Source: SMWD01 sp051008895 (GTDB lineage: Bacteria; Pseudomonadota; Gammaproteobacteria; Steroidobacterales; GCA-2729495). From it: a stretch of 64,000 bases of DNA. Below are positions 39,542 through 48,328 of the stretch, in pieces. A program made the position numbers and the translations under genes. The notes under the pieces are model-generated. The model was not told the origin of the DNA. It saw only the letters and a list, made by a program, of their open reading frames with translations, and did no database searches. The stretch is taken from the NCBI GenBank assembly GCA_051008895.1, contig JBPCXI010000151.1, positions 1-64,000 on the forward strand. The letters are read 5' to 3'. The stretch's first letter is position 1. Each line of letters starts with the position of its first letter.

Positions 39542-41284
39542 ATGTCGTTGACCAGTTCACGATTACGTCAAGTCGCGTGGCCCCTCGCGATGGCCCTGAT
39601 CTCGTGCCTCGCCGTTGCGTGCGCGCCGGACGATGCGCCAGAGACAGTCACGGCCGGGCCGGTCGCCGCGGATGCCGGTCCGTTTACCCCGGAGGGTGAA
39701 CGTGCGGCTGAGACGATAACGGCGGCCAGGCTGATTGAGCACGTACAGGCGTTGTCGGCGGATGCGTTCGGTGGGCGCGGACCGGCGACCGAAGGCGACC
39801 GGATGACCCAGGACTACCTCGCGCGCGAGCTCGAGGCGTTGGGCTATCAGCCCGGCGCACGTGACGGCGGCTGGTTCCAGACCTTCGACCTGGTCGGCAT
39901 TGATCCGAGCGTGCCGGAGGCCTGGTCGTTTTCCGCCGGCACGGAGACGCGAGAATTCAAACGCCGGGACGACTTTGTCGTGACCAGCGGATTGCAGGCG
40001 GACAGTGCGGAGATCAAAGACGCCGAAGTCGTGTTCGTCGGCTACGGCATCCAAGCCCCCGAGTATGACTGGGACGATTTCAAGGGCGCTGACCTGTCGG
40101 GGAAAGTGCTGCGGAGGACGAACAACGATCCGGAGTGGGACCCGGAATTGTTCGCGGGCGACAAGCGGCTGTACTACGGCCGCTGGGACTACAAGTACGA
40201 GAGTGCGGCACGCCAGGGCGCGGTGGGCGCGATCATCGTGCACACGACGCCGTCGGCGGGTTATCCGTGGCAGGTCATACGGACGTCGATGACCGGCGAG
40301 TATTTCCGGTTGCCGGCGACCGGCGATGCGCCCGTACTGCCGATTGAGGGCTGGATGACCGAGGACGCAGCGGCCAGACTCGTGGCGACGGCCGGCGCGG
40401 ATCTGCCGAGCCTGATCGAGGCTGCACGCAGCCGCGAATTCGAACCGGTGCCGCTCGGCGTTACGACATCGCTGCGCGTCGAACTCGATCTTGCGCGCAA
40501 GCAAACCGCGAACGTGCTCGGCCTGCTGCCCGGGAGCGACCCGGAATTCGCCGATGAGGTCGTCGTGTTGACGGCACATCACGATCACCTCGGTATCGGT
40601 GAGCCGGACGACAACGGCGATACGATTTACAACGGCGCCCGCGACAATGCGCTGGGCTCAGCGACGGTGCTGAACCTTGCCGAGGCCTACGCGGCCCTGC
40701 CGGTCGCGCCGCGCCGCTCGATGCTGATGTTGTTCGTCGGCGCGGAGGAAGAGGGCCTGCTCGGCTCGCAGTACTATGCCGAGAACCCAACCGTTGAGCC
40801 GGGCAACCTCGCGGCCAATATGAATTATGACGGCGGCAACATATGGGGCCGCTCGCCGAACGTTACCTACGTGGGTTACGGCAAGTCGTCGCTGGACGCG
40901 GTAACGAAACTCGTCGCGGCGCGACAGGGCCGGGGTGTGGTGCCGGACCAGTATCCCGACCGGGGTTACTATTATCGGTCCGACCAGTTCAATTTCGCGA
41001 AGATCGGCGTACCGGCCACGTACTTCGACCGGCCGTCCGAAGTCATCGGTCGGCCGCCGGGGTGGGGCAGGGAACAGATTGAGGCATACGAGGCCGTCCG
41101 GTATCACCAGCCGAGCGACGAGTACGGCGATTGGTGGAACCTCGAGGGCCAGGTTGAGGACGCACGGCTCGGATTCTGGGTCGGCCTGATCGTCGCGAAC
41201 GCCGACGATATGCCGACGTGGGTGCCGGGCGATGAATTCGAGGCCGCGCGCAACGCGGCCATTGCGGCAGCGGGTGCGCGGTGA
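39542..41284 (+). CDS. M28-family metallopeptidase lipoprotein with PA domain
   Basis: A 580-aa exported zinc aminopeptidase. The N-terminus is a lipoprotein signal with lipobox LAVAC (Cys27). A PA-like insert occupies about 150-300. The M28 core has VVLTAHHDHLG (His ligand), NGARDNALGSATVLNLAE (bridging Asp) and LFVGAEEEGLLGSQYY (catalytic Glu pair), with the last His near the C-terminus in AVRYHQPSDEY. It probably trims peptides in the periplasm or at the outer membrane. The gene has its own divergent promoter region shared with the DnaJ-PilZ gene. Confidence 0.9.
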   Translation: MSLTSSRLRQVAWPLAMALISCLAVACAPDDAPETVTAGPVAADAGPFTPEGERAAETITAARLIEHVQALSADAFGGRGPATEGDRMTQDYLARELEALGYQPGARDGGWFQTFDLVGIDPSVPEAWSFSAGTETREFKRRDDFVVTSGLQADSAEIKDAEVVFVGYGIQAPEYDWDDFKGADLSGKVLRRTNNDPEWDPELFAGDKRLYYGRWDYKYESAARQGAVGAIIVHTTPSAGYPWQVIRTSMTGEYFRLPATGDAPVLPIEGWMTEDAAARLVATAGADLPSLIEAARSREFEPVPLGVTTSLRVELDLARKQTANVLGLLPGSDPEFADEVVVLTAHHDHLGIGEPDDNGDTIYNGARDNALGSATVLNLAEAYAALPVAPRRSMLMLFVGAEEEGLLGSQYYAENPTVEPGNLAANMNYDGGNIWGRSPNVTYVGYGKSSLDAVTKLVAARQGRGVVPDQYPDRGYYYRSDQFNFAKIGVPATYFDRPSEVIGRPPGWGREQIEAYEAVRYHQPSDEYGDWWNLEGQVEDARLGFWVGLIVANADDMPTWVPGDEFEAARNAAIAAAGAR

Positions 41285-41330
41285 CGAAATACCCGGGCCC
41301 GGAGTCGAAATCTTGCCTCGGTGACGCTGC

Positions 41331-42242
41331 CTACGTGCTGCTTTCGGTGATTCGCGCTGCGGCCCGGCGCTCCAGTCGCGCGCTTGCCAGAATCGCGACA
41401 TTGCCGGTCAGTGCCAGGGCAACGCCGGCGAGGATGTGCGGCTTCAGTTCGAGGCCCTCGAACAGCGCCGACAGTATCAACGCGACGATCGGAATCATGA
41501 CCATCGAATAGCCGGCGCGATCGGCGCCGATCCGCCCGAGCAAGGTCAGGTAACAGCCGAAGGCGATGACGGAGCCGAACACGGCGAGGAACACGAGCGA
41601 AACGATGTAAGTCGGGTCCGAATCGAAATTGAATGGTCTGCCCAGCGCGAGCGCAATCAACGCATTCAGCAGCGCACCGTACAGCATGCCCCAGGCGGTC
41701 GAAGGCATCACCGGCAGCTTCTCACGCTGCGCCGCCTGGGCGATGACATTGCCAAAGGACGCGAGCAGCGCACCGGTCAGCGACAGGCACGCGCCGATGA
41801 ATACTTTGTCCGACACCGAGATGTCCTGCATTTCGGGCCAGAAGATGATCAGGATGCCGGCGATCCCGAGTCCAGCGCCGATGATCGTGCTACGAGCGAT
41901 GCGCGAGCCGAGGAATATCCGCGCGTTGATGATGTTCAGCCAGACCATCGCCGAGAAACCGATCGCGTTCAGCGCCGACGTGATGTAAATCTGTGCCGCA
42001 TACGCGGCGATGTAGTTCAGTCCGAACATGAAAGCGCCCATCATCGCGAAGTAGGTGTGAGCACGACGGTCGAAACGCAATCGATAGCCGGCCAGCCCAC
42101 ACCACGCGAAAGCGATCGCCGCGGCGACGAGGTATCGGTATACGAGCGATACCTCGACCGGTACGACGCCCAGCTGAAACTCGATCGCGAGCCAGGTCGA
42201 TCCCCAGATCAGGACTGACACGATGTAGAGTAGGGTATTCAT
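41331..42242 (-). CDS. DMT-superfamily (EamA) transporter
   Basis: A 303-aa inner-membrane protein with ten predicted TM helices arranged as two EamA repeats (about 1-140 and 150-290). Family markers include the N-terminal YIVSVLIWGSTWLAIEFQLG, the helix-4 region and the second-half AVFGSVIAFGCYLTLLGRIGADRAGYSMVMIPIVALILSALFEG. It should export or import small metabolites such as amino acids; the substrate is unknown. The ATG at 42242 is 39 bp from the divergent DUF885 gene. Confidence 0.9.
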   Translation of the reverse strand: MNTLLYIVSVLIWGSTWLAIEFQLGVVPVEVSLVYRYLVAAAIAFAWCGLAGYRLRFDRRAHTYFAMMGAFMFGLNYIAAYAAQIYITSALNAIGFSAMVWLNIINARIFLGSRIARSTIIGAGLGIAGILIIFWPEMQDISVSDKVFIGACLSLTGALLASFGNVIAQAAQREKLPVMPSTAWGMLYGALLNALIALALGRPFNFDSDPTYIVSLVFLAVFGSVIAFGCYLTLLGRIGADRAGYSMVMIPIVALILSALFEGLELKPHILAGVALALTGNVAILASARLERRAAARITESST

Positions 42243-42281
42243 GGTTCTCCGGGACCGGCGAGTGTAGCAGGGAGTGGTGAG

Positions 42282-44165
42282 ATGAGATGCGGGATCAGGG
42301 TGGCCATCAAGGTGGCCATCAGGGTAGCGATCGGGGCAATGCTGCTCGCGGGTCTGGCGAGTCCGGTCGCGGCCCAATTCCCCTCGGGCAATTTCTCCGC
42401 GGCCGAGTGGCGCACGGCACTGGCAGGCGAGAAAGACATCAACCGCATCGCCGCCGCGTACGTCGAGTACCTGACGCATGTCAATCCGGTGTACGCATCG
42501 AGCATCGGCATTCACGGCACCGCCGACGATCCGGCCTATTTTGACCGCCGGCTGCCTGACGTCTCTGTGGAGTCCTGGACCCGGAACTACGAAAATCACG
42601 AGTTCCTGCGCGAGCTGCTGGCGAATATGGATCCGGCGTCGATGTCGAACGTCGACCGCGTCGATCACCACATTCTTCAGTTTCGCGTTGCGCGCGCGTT
42701 GCTGGGTCTGACGCGACTCGAGGACATGCTCAATCCTCTCGCGTATGTCACCGGGCTCGGCAGCGCCTATAACGTGCTCGTCCTGCGGGACTATGCGCCG
42801 CTCGAAGAACGATTGCGCAGTTTCGGCGATCGCTGCGCCGCCACACGTGAGTACCTTGCACAGAGCAGGCGCGTGTTAATGGCGCCTCACGTGCAGCCGA
42901 GTGCAGTCAGGAAGCAGACGGCGATCGCACGGCTGGGAAACATGCACGGGCCGGGCAGCCTGTTCGAACGCACGTTGCCAGAGCTGCTGTCGAGCGCGGG
43001 TCTGAAGCCGGCCGAGGTGGACGCGATCCGCCTGGCATGCCGGGATGCCGCAGCGGCACTGGCAGAATTCGAAGCTTGGATGCGGGACAGTATCCTGCCG
43101 CGTCCCGACGGCGAGTGGCGCATCGGTCGTCGGCTATACGAGCAGCAGTATCGGTACCAGATGGACTATCCGCTCGGGCCGGACGAATTGCTGGCCGCCG
43201 CGGAGCGCGAGCTCGAGCACACCTATGCGGAAGTCATCGATATCGCGCGCGAGATTCACGACGGTCTGCTCGCCGAAGACATCGCGAGCGGCGTTACGCA
43301 ACCGGCCGCCGCATTGCCCGACCGCGCCGTCGCCGGCAATGTATTCGCGTGGCTCGCACAGGACCGGCCGACGGTCGACAGCCTGATCGAGGACAGCTAT
43401 GAGCTGCGTGACGCGATCGTCGGATTTGTCGAGGAAAACGATTTGCTCGAGCTGCCGCCGACGTCGAAATTGCGCATCGAGGACATACCGCCGCATCTGA
43501 GCGGCTACGCCGTCGCGCAGATTCAGACGGCGCCGCCGTTCGAGCCCGAAGCCGAGTCGGTCTGGTTCTGGGATCTCGATTTCCTGTCGCGCGAGGAAGG
43601 ATTCCTGAAGGAATACAATCTGCCCGCGTTGGCGCTCGTTTATATCCACGAGGGCGTGCCGGGCCATTTCGTGCAGCTCGAGTACTCCAACCGGAGTCAG
43701 CGCATCGTACCCAAGGTCTTCCGCAACGGGCCGATGGTGGAGGGATGGGCAAGCTACATTGAATCGCAGGTCGTCGACGAAGGCTTTACCGTGTATCCCG
43801 ATCGCCCGTACGGTTACGAACTGCAGAAGCTGACGCTGCTGAAACTGAATCTGCGCATGATCATCAACGCGATCATAGACATCCGCCTGCAAACGACCGA
43901 CTGGCCCGAAGAGGAGGCCGTTGCGCTGATGATCGAACGTGGCTTTCAGGAGGGAGCGGAAGCGCGCGGGAAGTTGACGCGCGCGAAGTTCGGCGCTGTG
44001 CAGCTGGCGACCTACTATGCTGGTTATCGCGCAATTCTCGAGATACTCGATGAATATCGCGCGCTCCAGGGCGAGGAGTTCACGTGGAAGGATTTCAATG
44101 AGAAGTTAATCGGCGCCGGCTCGCCGCCATTCTCCGCGTTGCGTGAATACATGCTCGACGATTAA
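42282..44165 (+). CDS. DUF885 secreted metallopeptidase-like protein
   Basis: A 627-aa exported protein of DUF885. The signal peptide (about 1-31) is odd in starting with a triplet repeat (RVAI/KVAI/RVAI). The domain covers most of the protein and contains HEGVPGH followed downstream by MVEGWASYIE, an HExxH-like zinc motif with distal Glu characteristic of the family. Members are predicted carboxypeptidase-like hydrolases, but substrates are largely unknown. GGAG 7 nt before the ATG supports the start. Length (~600 aa) is normal. Confidence 0.88.
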   Translation: MRCGIRVAIKVAIRVAIGAMLLAGLASPVAAQFPSGNFSAAEWRTALAGEKDINRIAAAYVEYLTHVNPVYASSIGIHGTADDPAYFDRRLPDVSVESWTRNYENHEFLRELLANMDPASMSNVDRVDHHILQFRVARALLGLTRLEDMLNPLAYVTGLGSAYNVLVLRDYAPLEERLRSFGDRCAATREYLAQSRRVLMAPHVQPSAVRKQTAIARLGNMHGPGSLFERTLPELLSSAGLKPAEVDAIRLACRDAAAALAEFEAWMRDSILPRPDGEWRIGRRLYEQQYRYQMDYPLGPDELLAAAERELEHTYAEVIDIAREIHDGLLAEDIASGVTQPAAALPDRAVAGNVFAWLAQDRPTVDSLIEDSYELRDAIVGFVEENDLLELPPTSKLRIEDIPPHLSGYAVAQIQTAPPFEPEAESVWFWDLDFLSREEGFLKEYNLPALALVYIHEGVPGHFVQLEYSNRSQRIVPKVFRNGPMVEGWASYIESQVVDEGFTVYPDRPYGYELQKLTLLKLNLRMIINAIIDIRLQTTDWPEEEAVALMIERGFQEGAEARGKLTRAKFGAVQLATYYAGYRAILEILDEYRALQGEEFTWKDFNEKLIGAGSPPFSALREYMLDD

Positions 44166-44184
44166 CGACGTTTGACAGGGATCT

Positions 44185-44715
44185 TCAGTGGTATGGCGTG
44201 ATGTATTTGCGCTCTGTCTTCTTTTTTCGTTGTTGATCCTGCCGTGGGTCATCCGCGCCCCGCGGCTTCGCCGCAAGATCCGCCCTGCATGCCTCGTGGA
44301 ATTCGATCTGCGCGCGATGAAACCGATTGTGCAGCAGGTCGCTGTAGCCGTTCGACATCATTTCGATGCAGAGGTCACACATGCGCTGCGCGGCCCGGAT
44401 CACCGTATCCGGCGCGTGGCGACGTAACGCGAAGAACTGATCGCGCGCCGCATAGACCAGCGACATTCGATTCCAGCCTTGCGCCATTTCGGCCACGGCC
44501 GCCATCAGCTTGTCATCGAACTCGCGGTACAGGCTCGTGCGCTGTCGCAGGCGCACGCGGTCGATCTCGCGCCACGCCGCATCCGCCAGCGCCTCGTCGG
44601 CGTCCTTCGCGGCCCGTGGTGCCAGGCAGGCGAACAAATAGTCGACGAGGCCCTTGACGGCATAAGCCGTCAGCGCCCCGAGGAAAGCTCCGACGGCGAT
44701 CTGATCTGCTTGCAT
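44185..44715 (-). CDS. Hypothetical membrane-anchored protein
   Basis: I do not recognise this 176-aa product. It has one hydrophobic helix near the N-terminus (about 6-28, AVGAFLGALTAYAVKGLVDYLFACLA), then a basic, helix-rich cytoplasmic region with REIDRVRLRQRTSLYREFDDKLMAAVAEMAQGW and a Cys pair in MCDLCIEMM, and a polar tail (RQDQQRKKKTERK). The ATG at 44715 is preferred to a GTG at 44754. It is convergent with DUF885 and divergent from the XRE regulator, with no operon partners. Confidence 0.6.
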   Translation of the reverse strand: MQADQIAVGAFLGALTAYAVKGLVDYLFACLAPRAAKDADEALADAAWREIDRVRLRQRTSLYREFDDKLMAAVAEMAQGWNRMSLVYAARDQFFALRRHAPDTVIRAAQRMCDLCIEMMSNGYSDLLHNRFHRAQIEFHEACRADLAAKPRGADDPRQDQQRKKKTERKYITPYH

Positions 44716-44807
44716 ACGAATCGAAAAAACGTTGCGTATCAGCAGTATCGGCACGTCGGGGCGCGAACTTGACCGTACCGACGACTGCGGAAGCCTTTGG
44801 TTAACAC

Positions 44808-44846
44808 TTGACCGCCGTTTGACCGGCTCTGACCAGCGGTTGACCG
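44808..44846 (+). promoter_or_regulatory. Helically phased TTGACC direct repeats
   Basis: TTGACC or CTGACC hexamers begin at 44808, 44819, 44829 and 44840 (spacings 11, 10 and 11 bp), with a further TTGACCG at 44769. The phasing puts all four on one DNA face, as for a cooperatively bound regulator. They lie 82-120 bp before the XRE gene and just upstream of the divergent hypothetical gene. Confidence 0.6.
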
Positions 44847-44927
44847 GGCGGCACCAGAGCGGGTCGGTGCCGGTCGCTAACCTTTCCTCAATGAAGTTTT
44901 GCTCGCATTCGCGCGAAGAGGAAGATT

Positions 44928-45260
44928 ATGAACAACATAGGTGCCCGCCTGAAAAGCAGACGCCTGGAAAGGGGTCTGAATCAGAAGGTCGTTGCCAACG
45001 TGGCCGGCGTCACGAATGCTGCGGTGTCGAAGTGGGAGAAGAGCGGCGGTGAGTCCATGTCTGCAATCGTCGCGCTCAAGCTGTCCCAGGAGCTCGGCGT
45101 GAACCCGTTCTGGCTCGTGCTGGGCGAAGGTCGGCCGACCGATGCGGTAAACGCGCTCGACGTCGGCGACGCGGCGATGGCGCTCGCGCGCGGGATCGAC
45201 GGTTTGTCCCCGCAGGTCGTCGCCGCCCTGCGCACGCTGGTTGCGGAGCTGAGGCGCTAA
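44928..45260 (+). CDS. XRE-family helix-turn-helix regulator
   Basis: A 110-aa DNA-binding protein. The Cro/C1-type HTH covers about residues 3-62 (IGARLKSRRLERGLNQKVVANVAGVTNAAVSKWEKSGGESMSAIVALKLSQELGVNPFWLVLG), with recognition helix NAAVSKWEK. A short C-terminal helical region (about 75-110) is probably the dimerisation part. A GAGGAAG ribosome-binding site precedes the ATG. Phased TTGACC repeats upstream are candidate operators for autoregulation. A methyltransferase-GST-GNAT-metA operon starts 65 bp downstream on the same strand. Confidence 0.88.
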   Translation: MNNIGARLKSRRLERGLNQKVVANVAGVTNAAVSKWEKSGGESMSAIVALKLSQELGVNPFWLVLGEGRPTDAVNALDVGDAAMALARGIDGLSPQVVAALRTLVAELRR

Positions 45261-45325
45261 TCCGGGCGTTTCCAGGAGCTGAACTGGGTTAGCATTAACG
45301 GTCCGCAAACCAGCGAGACCGTAGT

Positions 45326-46183
45326 ATGTGCAAAGCGATTCTTCCGGCGACCCCGGGCGTCATTGTGCTCGCCGCCGTCATGGCAGCGTGCGGGCCGCTC
45401 GATCCGGAGGCGTCGGCACGCATGGCAGACGGTGCGATGGGCTCCGCGCGGCCGTCTTCATCGGCGATCGTGCAGCCGGCCCAGGTCGATGCGGCGCTGA
45501 AGAATCCGCGCCGGCGACCTGCTGATCGCGCCCAGGATGACCGCAGACAGGCAGCCGCGGTGCTCGACTACTTCGGCATCGAGACCGGCATGGTCGTACT
45601 CGACCTGTATTCCGGGGGTGGTTATTACGCCGAGTTGCTGGCCTACCTCGTTGGCCCGAGCGGCCGTGTCGTTGCGCATAACAACACCCCGTACCTGACG
45701 TTCGCCAAGGACGAACTCGCCGATCGCTATCGCGAGGGCCGGCTGCCGAACGTCGAGCAGCTGATCGCCGAGAATAACGAGCTCGAGCTGCCGGAGCAGC
45801 GGTTCGATGCGGTCGTGATGATCAAGGCGTATCACGACGTGTACTACGTTGACGAAGAGGCGGGATGGGAGCCCATCGACCGCATCGACTTTCTCGTCGA
45901 AGTCTACGACTCGATGAAGCCCGGTGGGGTGCTCGGGATCGTCGATCACGTTGCCGCGCCTGGCTCACCGGCGACTACGGGCGGAACCCTGCACCGGATC
46001 GATCCCGAGCTGATCAGGCGCGATATGGATCAGGCCGGATTCATCTACGAGGGTGAGAGCGGCATTCTGCGCAATAAGCAGGATGACTATTCGGTGACCG
46101 TATTCGATGAGAAAGTCAGGAATCGCACCGATAAAGTCGTGATGCGTTTCCGCAAGCCCGCGCGCGGGGAGGGCACAGAGTGA
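45326..46183 (+). CDS. COG4798-type SAM-dependent methyltransferase with lipoprotein signal
   Basis: A 285-aa class I methyltransferase fold. Motif I is MVVLDLYSGGGYYAELLAYLVGPSGRVVAHNN (about 88-120) and post-I/IV elements follow (FDAVVMIKAYHDVYYVDE). The N-terminus is a lipoprotein signal with lipobox VMAAC (Cys22), implying export. The COG4798 family commonly has signal peptides, although SAM is a cytosolic cofactor, so true activity or location is unresolved. The next gene starts inside its stop codon (GTGA), showing translational coupling to the GST gene. Confidence 0.82.
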   Translation: MCKAILPATPGVIVLAAVMAACGPLDPEASARMADGAMGSARPSSSAIVQPAQVDAALKNPRRRPADRAQDDRRQAAAVLDYFGIETGMVVLDLYSGGGYYAELLAYLVGPSGRVVAHNNTPYLTFAKDELADRYREGRLPNVEQLIAENNELELPEQRFDAVVMIKAYHDVYYVDEEAGWEPIDRIDFLVEVYDSMKPGGVLGIVDHVAAPGSPATTGGTLHRIDPELIRRDMDQAGFIYEGESGILRNKQDDYSVTVFDEKVRNRTDKVVMRFRKPARGEGTE

Positions 46184-46857
46184 AGCTCTTCGGCTCGCTG
46201 GCGTCGCCGTATGTCGCGCGTGTCACGATGTTCGCGGATCTCAAAGGCATCGAGCTGCCGATGGAGCCGGCACCGGGCGGCATGGGTTCGGACGAGTACC
46301 GACAGTTCAACCCCACCGGCAAGATCCCGAGTCTCGAGGACGACGGACACTGCATCGCCGAATCGACGGTGATCTGCGACTACCTGGAAGCGAAGTATCC
46401 GGAGCCGGCGCTGATTCCAGCCGATCCGCTGCCCGCGGCGCAGACGCGGATGGTTGCGCGCATGACCGATCTGTACATCGCGCCGCACAACACGCCGCTA
46501 TCGCGCATGCGCAAACCGGAAGATCGGGATCAGGAAGTCATCGATCGGCAGGCTGCGGAATTCGCCAAAGGGTTCGCGTATATCGAAAGTTTCATGGGGC
46601 CAGGCCCGTTCGCGGCCGGCACCGTGCCGACGCTGGGCGACTGCGCGCTCGCACCGTTTATCGGCATGCTGAAACGAACCGTGTTCGCAAACTTCGCCGA
46701 GGTCCGCGATCCGACGACGGTGCCGGGCCGACTTGCCGACTGGTGGGCGGCGCTGCAGGATCACGCGACTTGCGCGAAGAATGTAGCGGCCTACGACGCG
46801 GCGTTGGAGTCGTTCCTGAAATGGCTATACGACATGCTCGACAAGCGCGAGGCATGA
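46180..46857 (+). CDS. Glutathione S-transferase family protein
   Basis: A 225-aa cytosolic GST. The N-terminal thioredoxin-like domain (about 1-78) has SPYVARVTMFADLKGIELP, the cis-Pro region TGKIPSLEDDG and the glutathione-gamma-Glu contact AEST. The C-terminal helical domain (about 90-215) has the PTLGDCALAPF N-cap motif. Start is a GTG overlapping the methyltransferase stop. The catalytic Ser/Tyr is likely Ser6 or Ser9; the substrate is unknown. A GNAT gene follows after 1 nt. Confidence 0.88.
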   Translation: MKLFGSLASPYVARVTMFADLKGIELPMEPAPGGMGSDEYRQFNPTGKIPSLEDDGHCIAESTVICDYLEAKYPEPALIPADPLPAAQTRMVARMTDLYIAPHNTPLSRMRKPEDRDQEVIDRQAAEFAKGFAYIESFMGPGPFAAGTVPTLGDCALAPFIGMLKRTVFANFAEVRDPTTVPGRLADWWAALQDHATCAKNVAAYDAALESFLKWLYDMLDKREA

Positions 46858-46858
46858 G

Positions 46859-47308
46859 ATGGTCGCGGTGCGTCCGGCTAAGCAGTCTGATTGTGACGGG
46901 ATATATCACGTGCACGTAGCCGCGGTGCGCGGCCTGCCCGCCAATTCTCCGGGCAAAGACGGTGTCGAGCGCTGGCTCGACACGCGGGAGCCGGCCGTTT
47001 ATGCGCGGGAGATGAAGACTCAGTACATCGTGGTGGCCGAGCACGATGGTGAGATTCGCGGCTGGGGCGCGTTCAGTGCCGACAAGGAAGAAATTACGAA
47101 CGTATTCGTGCATCCGCGGCATCACCGCAATGGCGTCGGCACGGCTATAATAAGTGCGCTGGAAGACGCGGCGCGGGCGGCCGGTCTCGGTAGCGTGCAC
47201 CTCCAGGCGACAGGTACCGCGATCGATTTCTACCGGGCAACCGGCTATGCGTCGGACCCGCCGGTCGGCCCTGGCGCCGACTGGGCGCTGATGAAGAAAG
47301 CGCTCTAG
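46859..47308 (+). CDS. GNAT-family N-acetyltransferase
   Basis: A 149-aa acetyl-CoA-dependent acyltransferase. Motif A is VFVHPRHHRNGVGTAIISALEDAARAAG (about 81-108), with the pyrophosphate-binding RNGVGT. HLQATGTAIDFYRATGYA is the usual motif B. The substrate cannot be inferred. It lies between a GST gene (1-nt gap) and metA (9-nt gap) in a tight operon. Confidence 0.9.
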   Translation: MVAVRPAKQSDCDGIYHVHVAAVRGLPANSPGKDGVERWLDTREPAVYAREMKTQYIVVAEHDGEIRGWGAFSADKEEITNVFVHPRHHRNGVGTAIISALEDAARAAGLGSVHLQATGTAIDFYRATGYASDPPVGPGADWALMKKAL

Positions 47309-47317
47309 GGCAGATCG

Positions 47318-48328
47318 ATGCCGCTTGTGGCGCATTCATCGCTGCCTGCGTTCGCCGTTATGCGCGACGAGGCTCTCGCCGTCGTCGACGAAGACGAGGT
47401 CGACCGATCCCTGCCGTCGCTGCGCGTCGGCATGTTGAACCTGATGCCGGACGCCGCGCTGCAGGCTACCGAACGCCAGTTTCTGCGACTCGTCTCCGCT
47501 TATGGTGACGCCGCCAATCTGTATGTCCTGCCTTTCGCCGTTCGCGCCGACTATCGCGCCGACGTCGCGGTCGAGCACATCGCCGCTCACTACTCGACGT
47601 TCGAAATTTTGCGCGAGTCTGCTCTGGATGCGTTAATTATTACCGGGGCGAATCCGGCAGCCGGCGACATTACCAGTGAGCCGTTCTGGAAGCCGATGAT
47701 CGAGGTCATCGAGTGGGGCCGCGAACACGTTAATTCGGTGCTCTGTTCCTGCCTCGCGACGCATGCGGTAATGCACCACTACCACGACACACCGCGCACC
47801 GAACTGCCGCAACGGCAGTGGGGCGTCTTCGAGCATGCGATTGTCACGCCCGAGCACGCGCTGCTGGGCGGCGTAGCCGCGCCGGTTGTCGCGCCCCATT
47901 CCCATCGCTACGCAGTCTCGCGTGCCGAGATGGAACGCGCGGGGGTCGACGTGCTCGTCGACAGTCGCGAGGCTGGCGTGCATCTCGCCGTCGGCGCCGC
48001 AGGAACGAATTTCGTGCTGTTCCAGGGGCATCCCGAATACGATGCGATTAGCCTGCTGAAAGAATACAAACGCGAGGTACAAAGATTTCTGACCGGTAGC
48101 CGGAAGACGTATCCGCCGTTTCCGGAGCACTACTTCGATGACGCTGCCATGCGGATGCTCGATCGCTACGAGCGGCAGGTCACCGAGCGCGACTTCGCGC
48201 AGCGGACGATTCCGCCGTTTCCCGAGGCCGAGCTTGCAGACGCGCGCGAGAACACCTGGCAGGCGAGCGGCCTGCAGATCTATCGCAACTGGCTTGCCGG
48301 CGTCGCGCGGCGTTCGAAGAATCAGTAA
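47318..48328 (+). CDS. metA: Homoserine O-succinyltransferase-family enzyme (MetA type)
   Basis: First committed step of methionine synthesis, acylating homoserine. The 336-aa glutaminase-like fold protein has RVGMLNLMPDAALQATERQFLRLV, the catalytic nucleophile Cys145 in LCSCLATHA, and the His238/Glu240 pair in FQGHPEYD, equivalent to E. coli Cys142/His235/Glu237. The segment TGANPAAG replaces the common TGAPL. Acyl donor (succinyl- or acetyl-CoA) cannot be fixed from sequence here. It is the last gene of a four-gene operon and overlaps the convergent thioredoxin-like gene by 7 bp. Confidence 0.9.
   Translation: MPLVAHSSLPAFAVMRDEALAVVDEDEVDRSLPSLRVGMLNLMPDAALQATERQFLRLVSAYGDAANLYVLPFAVRADYRADVAVEHIAAHYSTFEILRESALDALIITGANPAAGDITSEPFWKPMIEVIEWGREHVNSVLCSCLATHAVMHHYHDTPRTELPQRQWGVFEHAIVTPEHALLGGVAAPVVAPHSHRYAVSRAEMERAGVDVLVDSREAGVHLAVGAAGTNFVLFQGHPEYDAISLLKEYKREVQRFLTGSRKTYPPFPEHYFDDAAMRMLDRYERQVTERDFAQRTIPPFPEAELADARENTWQASGLQIYRNWLAGVARRSKNQ

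Noticed and set aside
44821..44868. Sigma70 promoter using a TTGACC repeat as -35 for the XRE gene
   Set aside because: No TATAAT-like hexamer lies 16-18 bp after any of the TTGACC repeats, so the repeats are better read as an operator.
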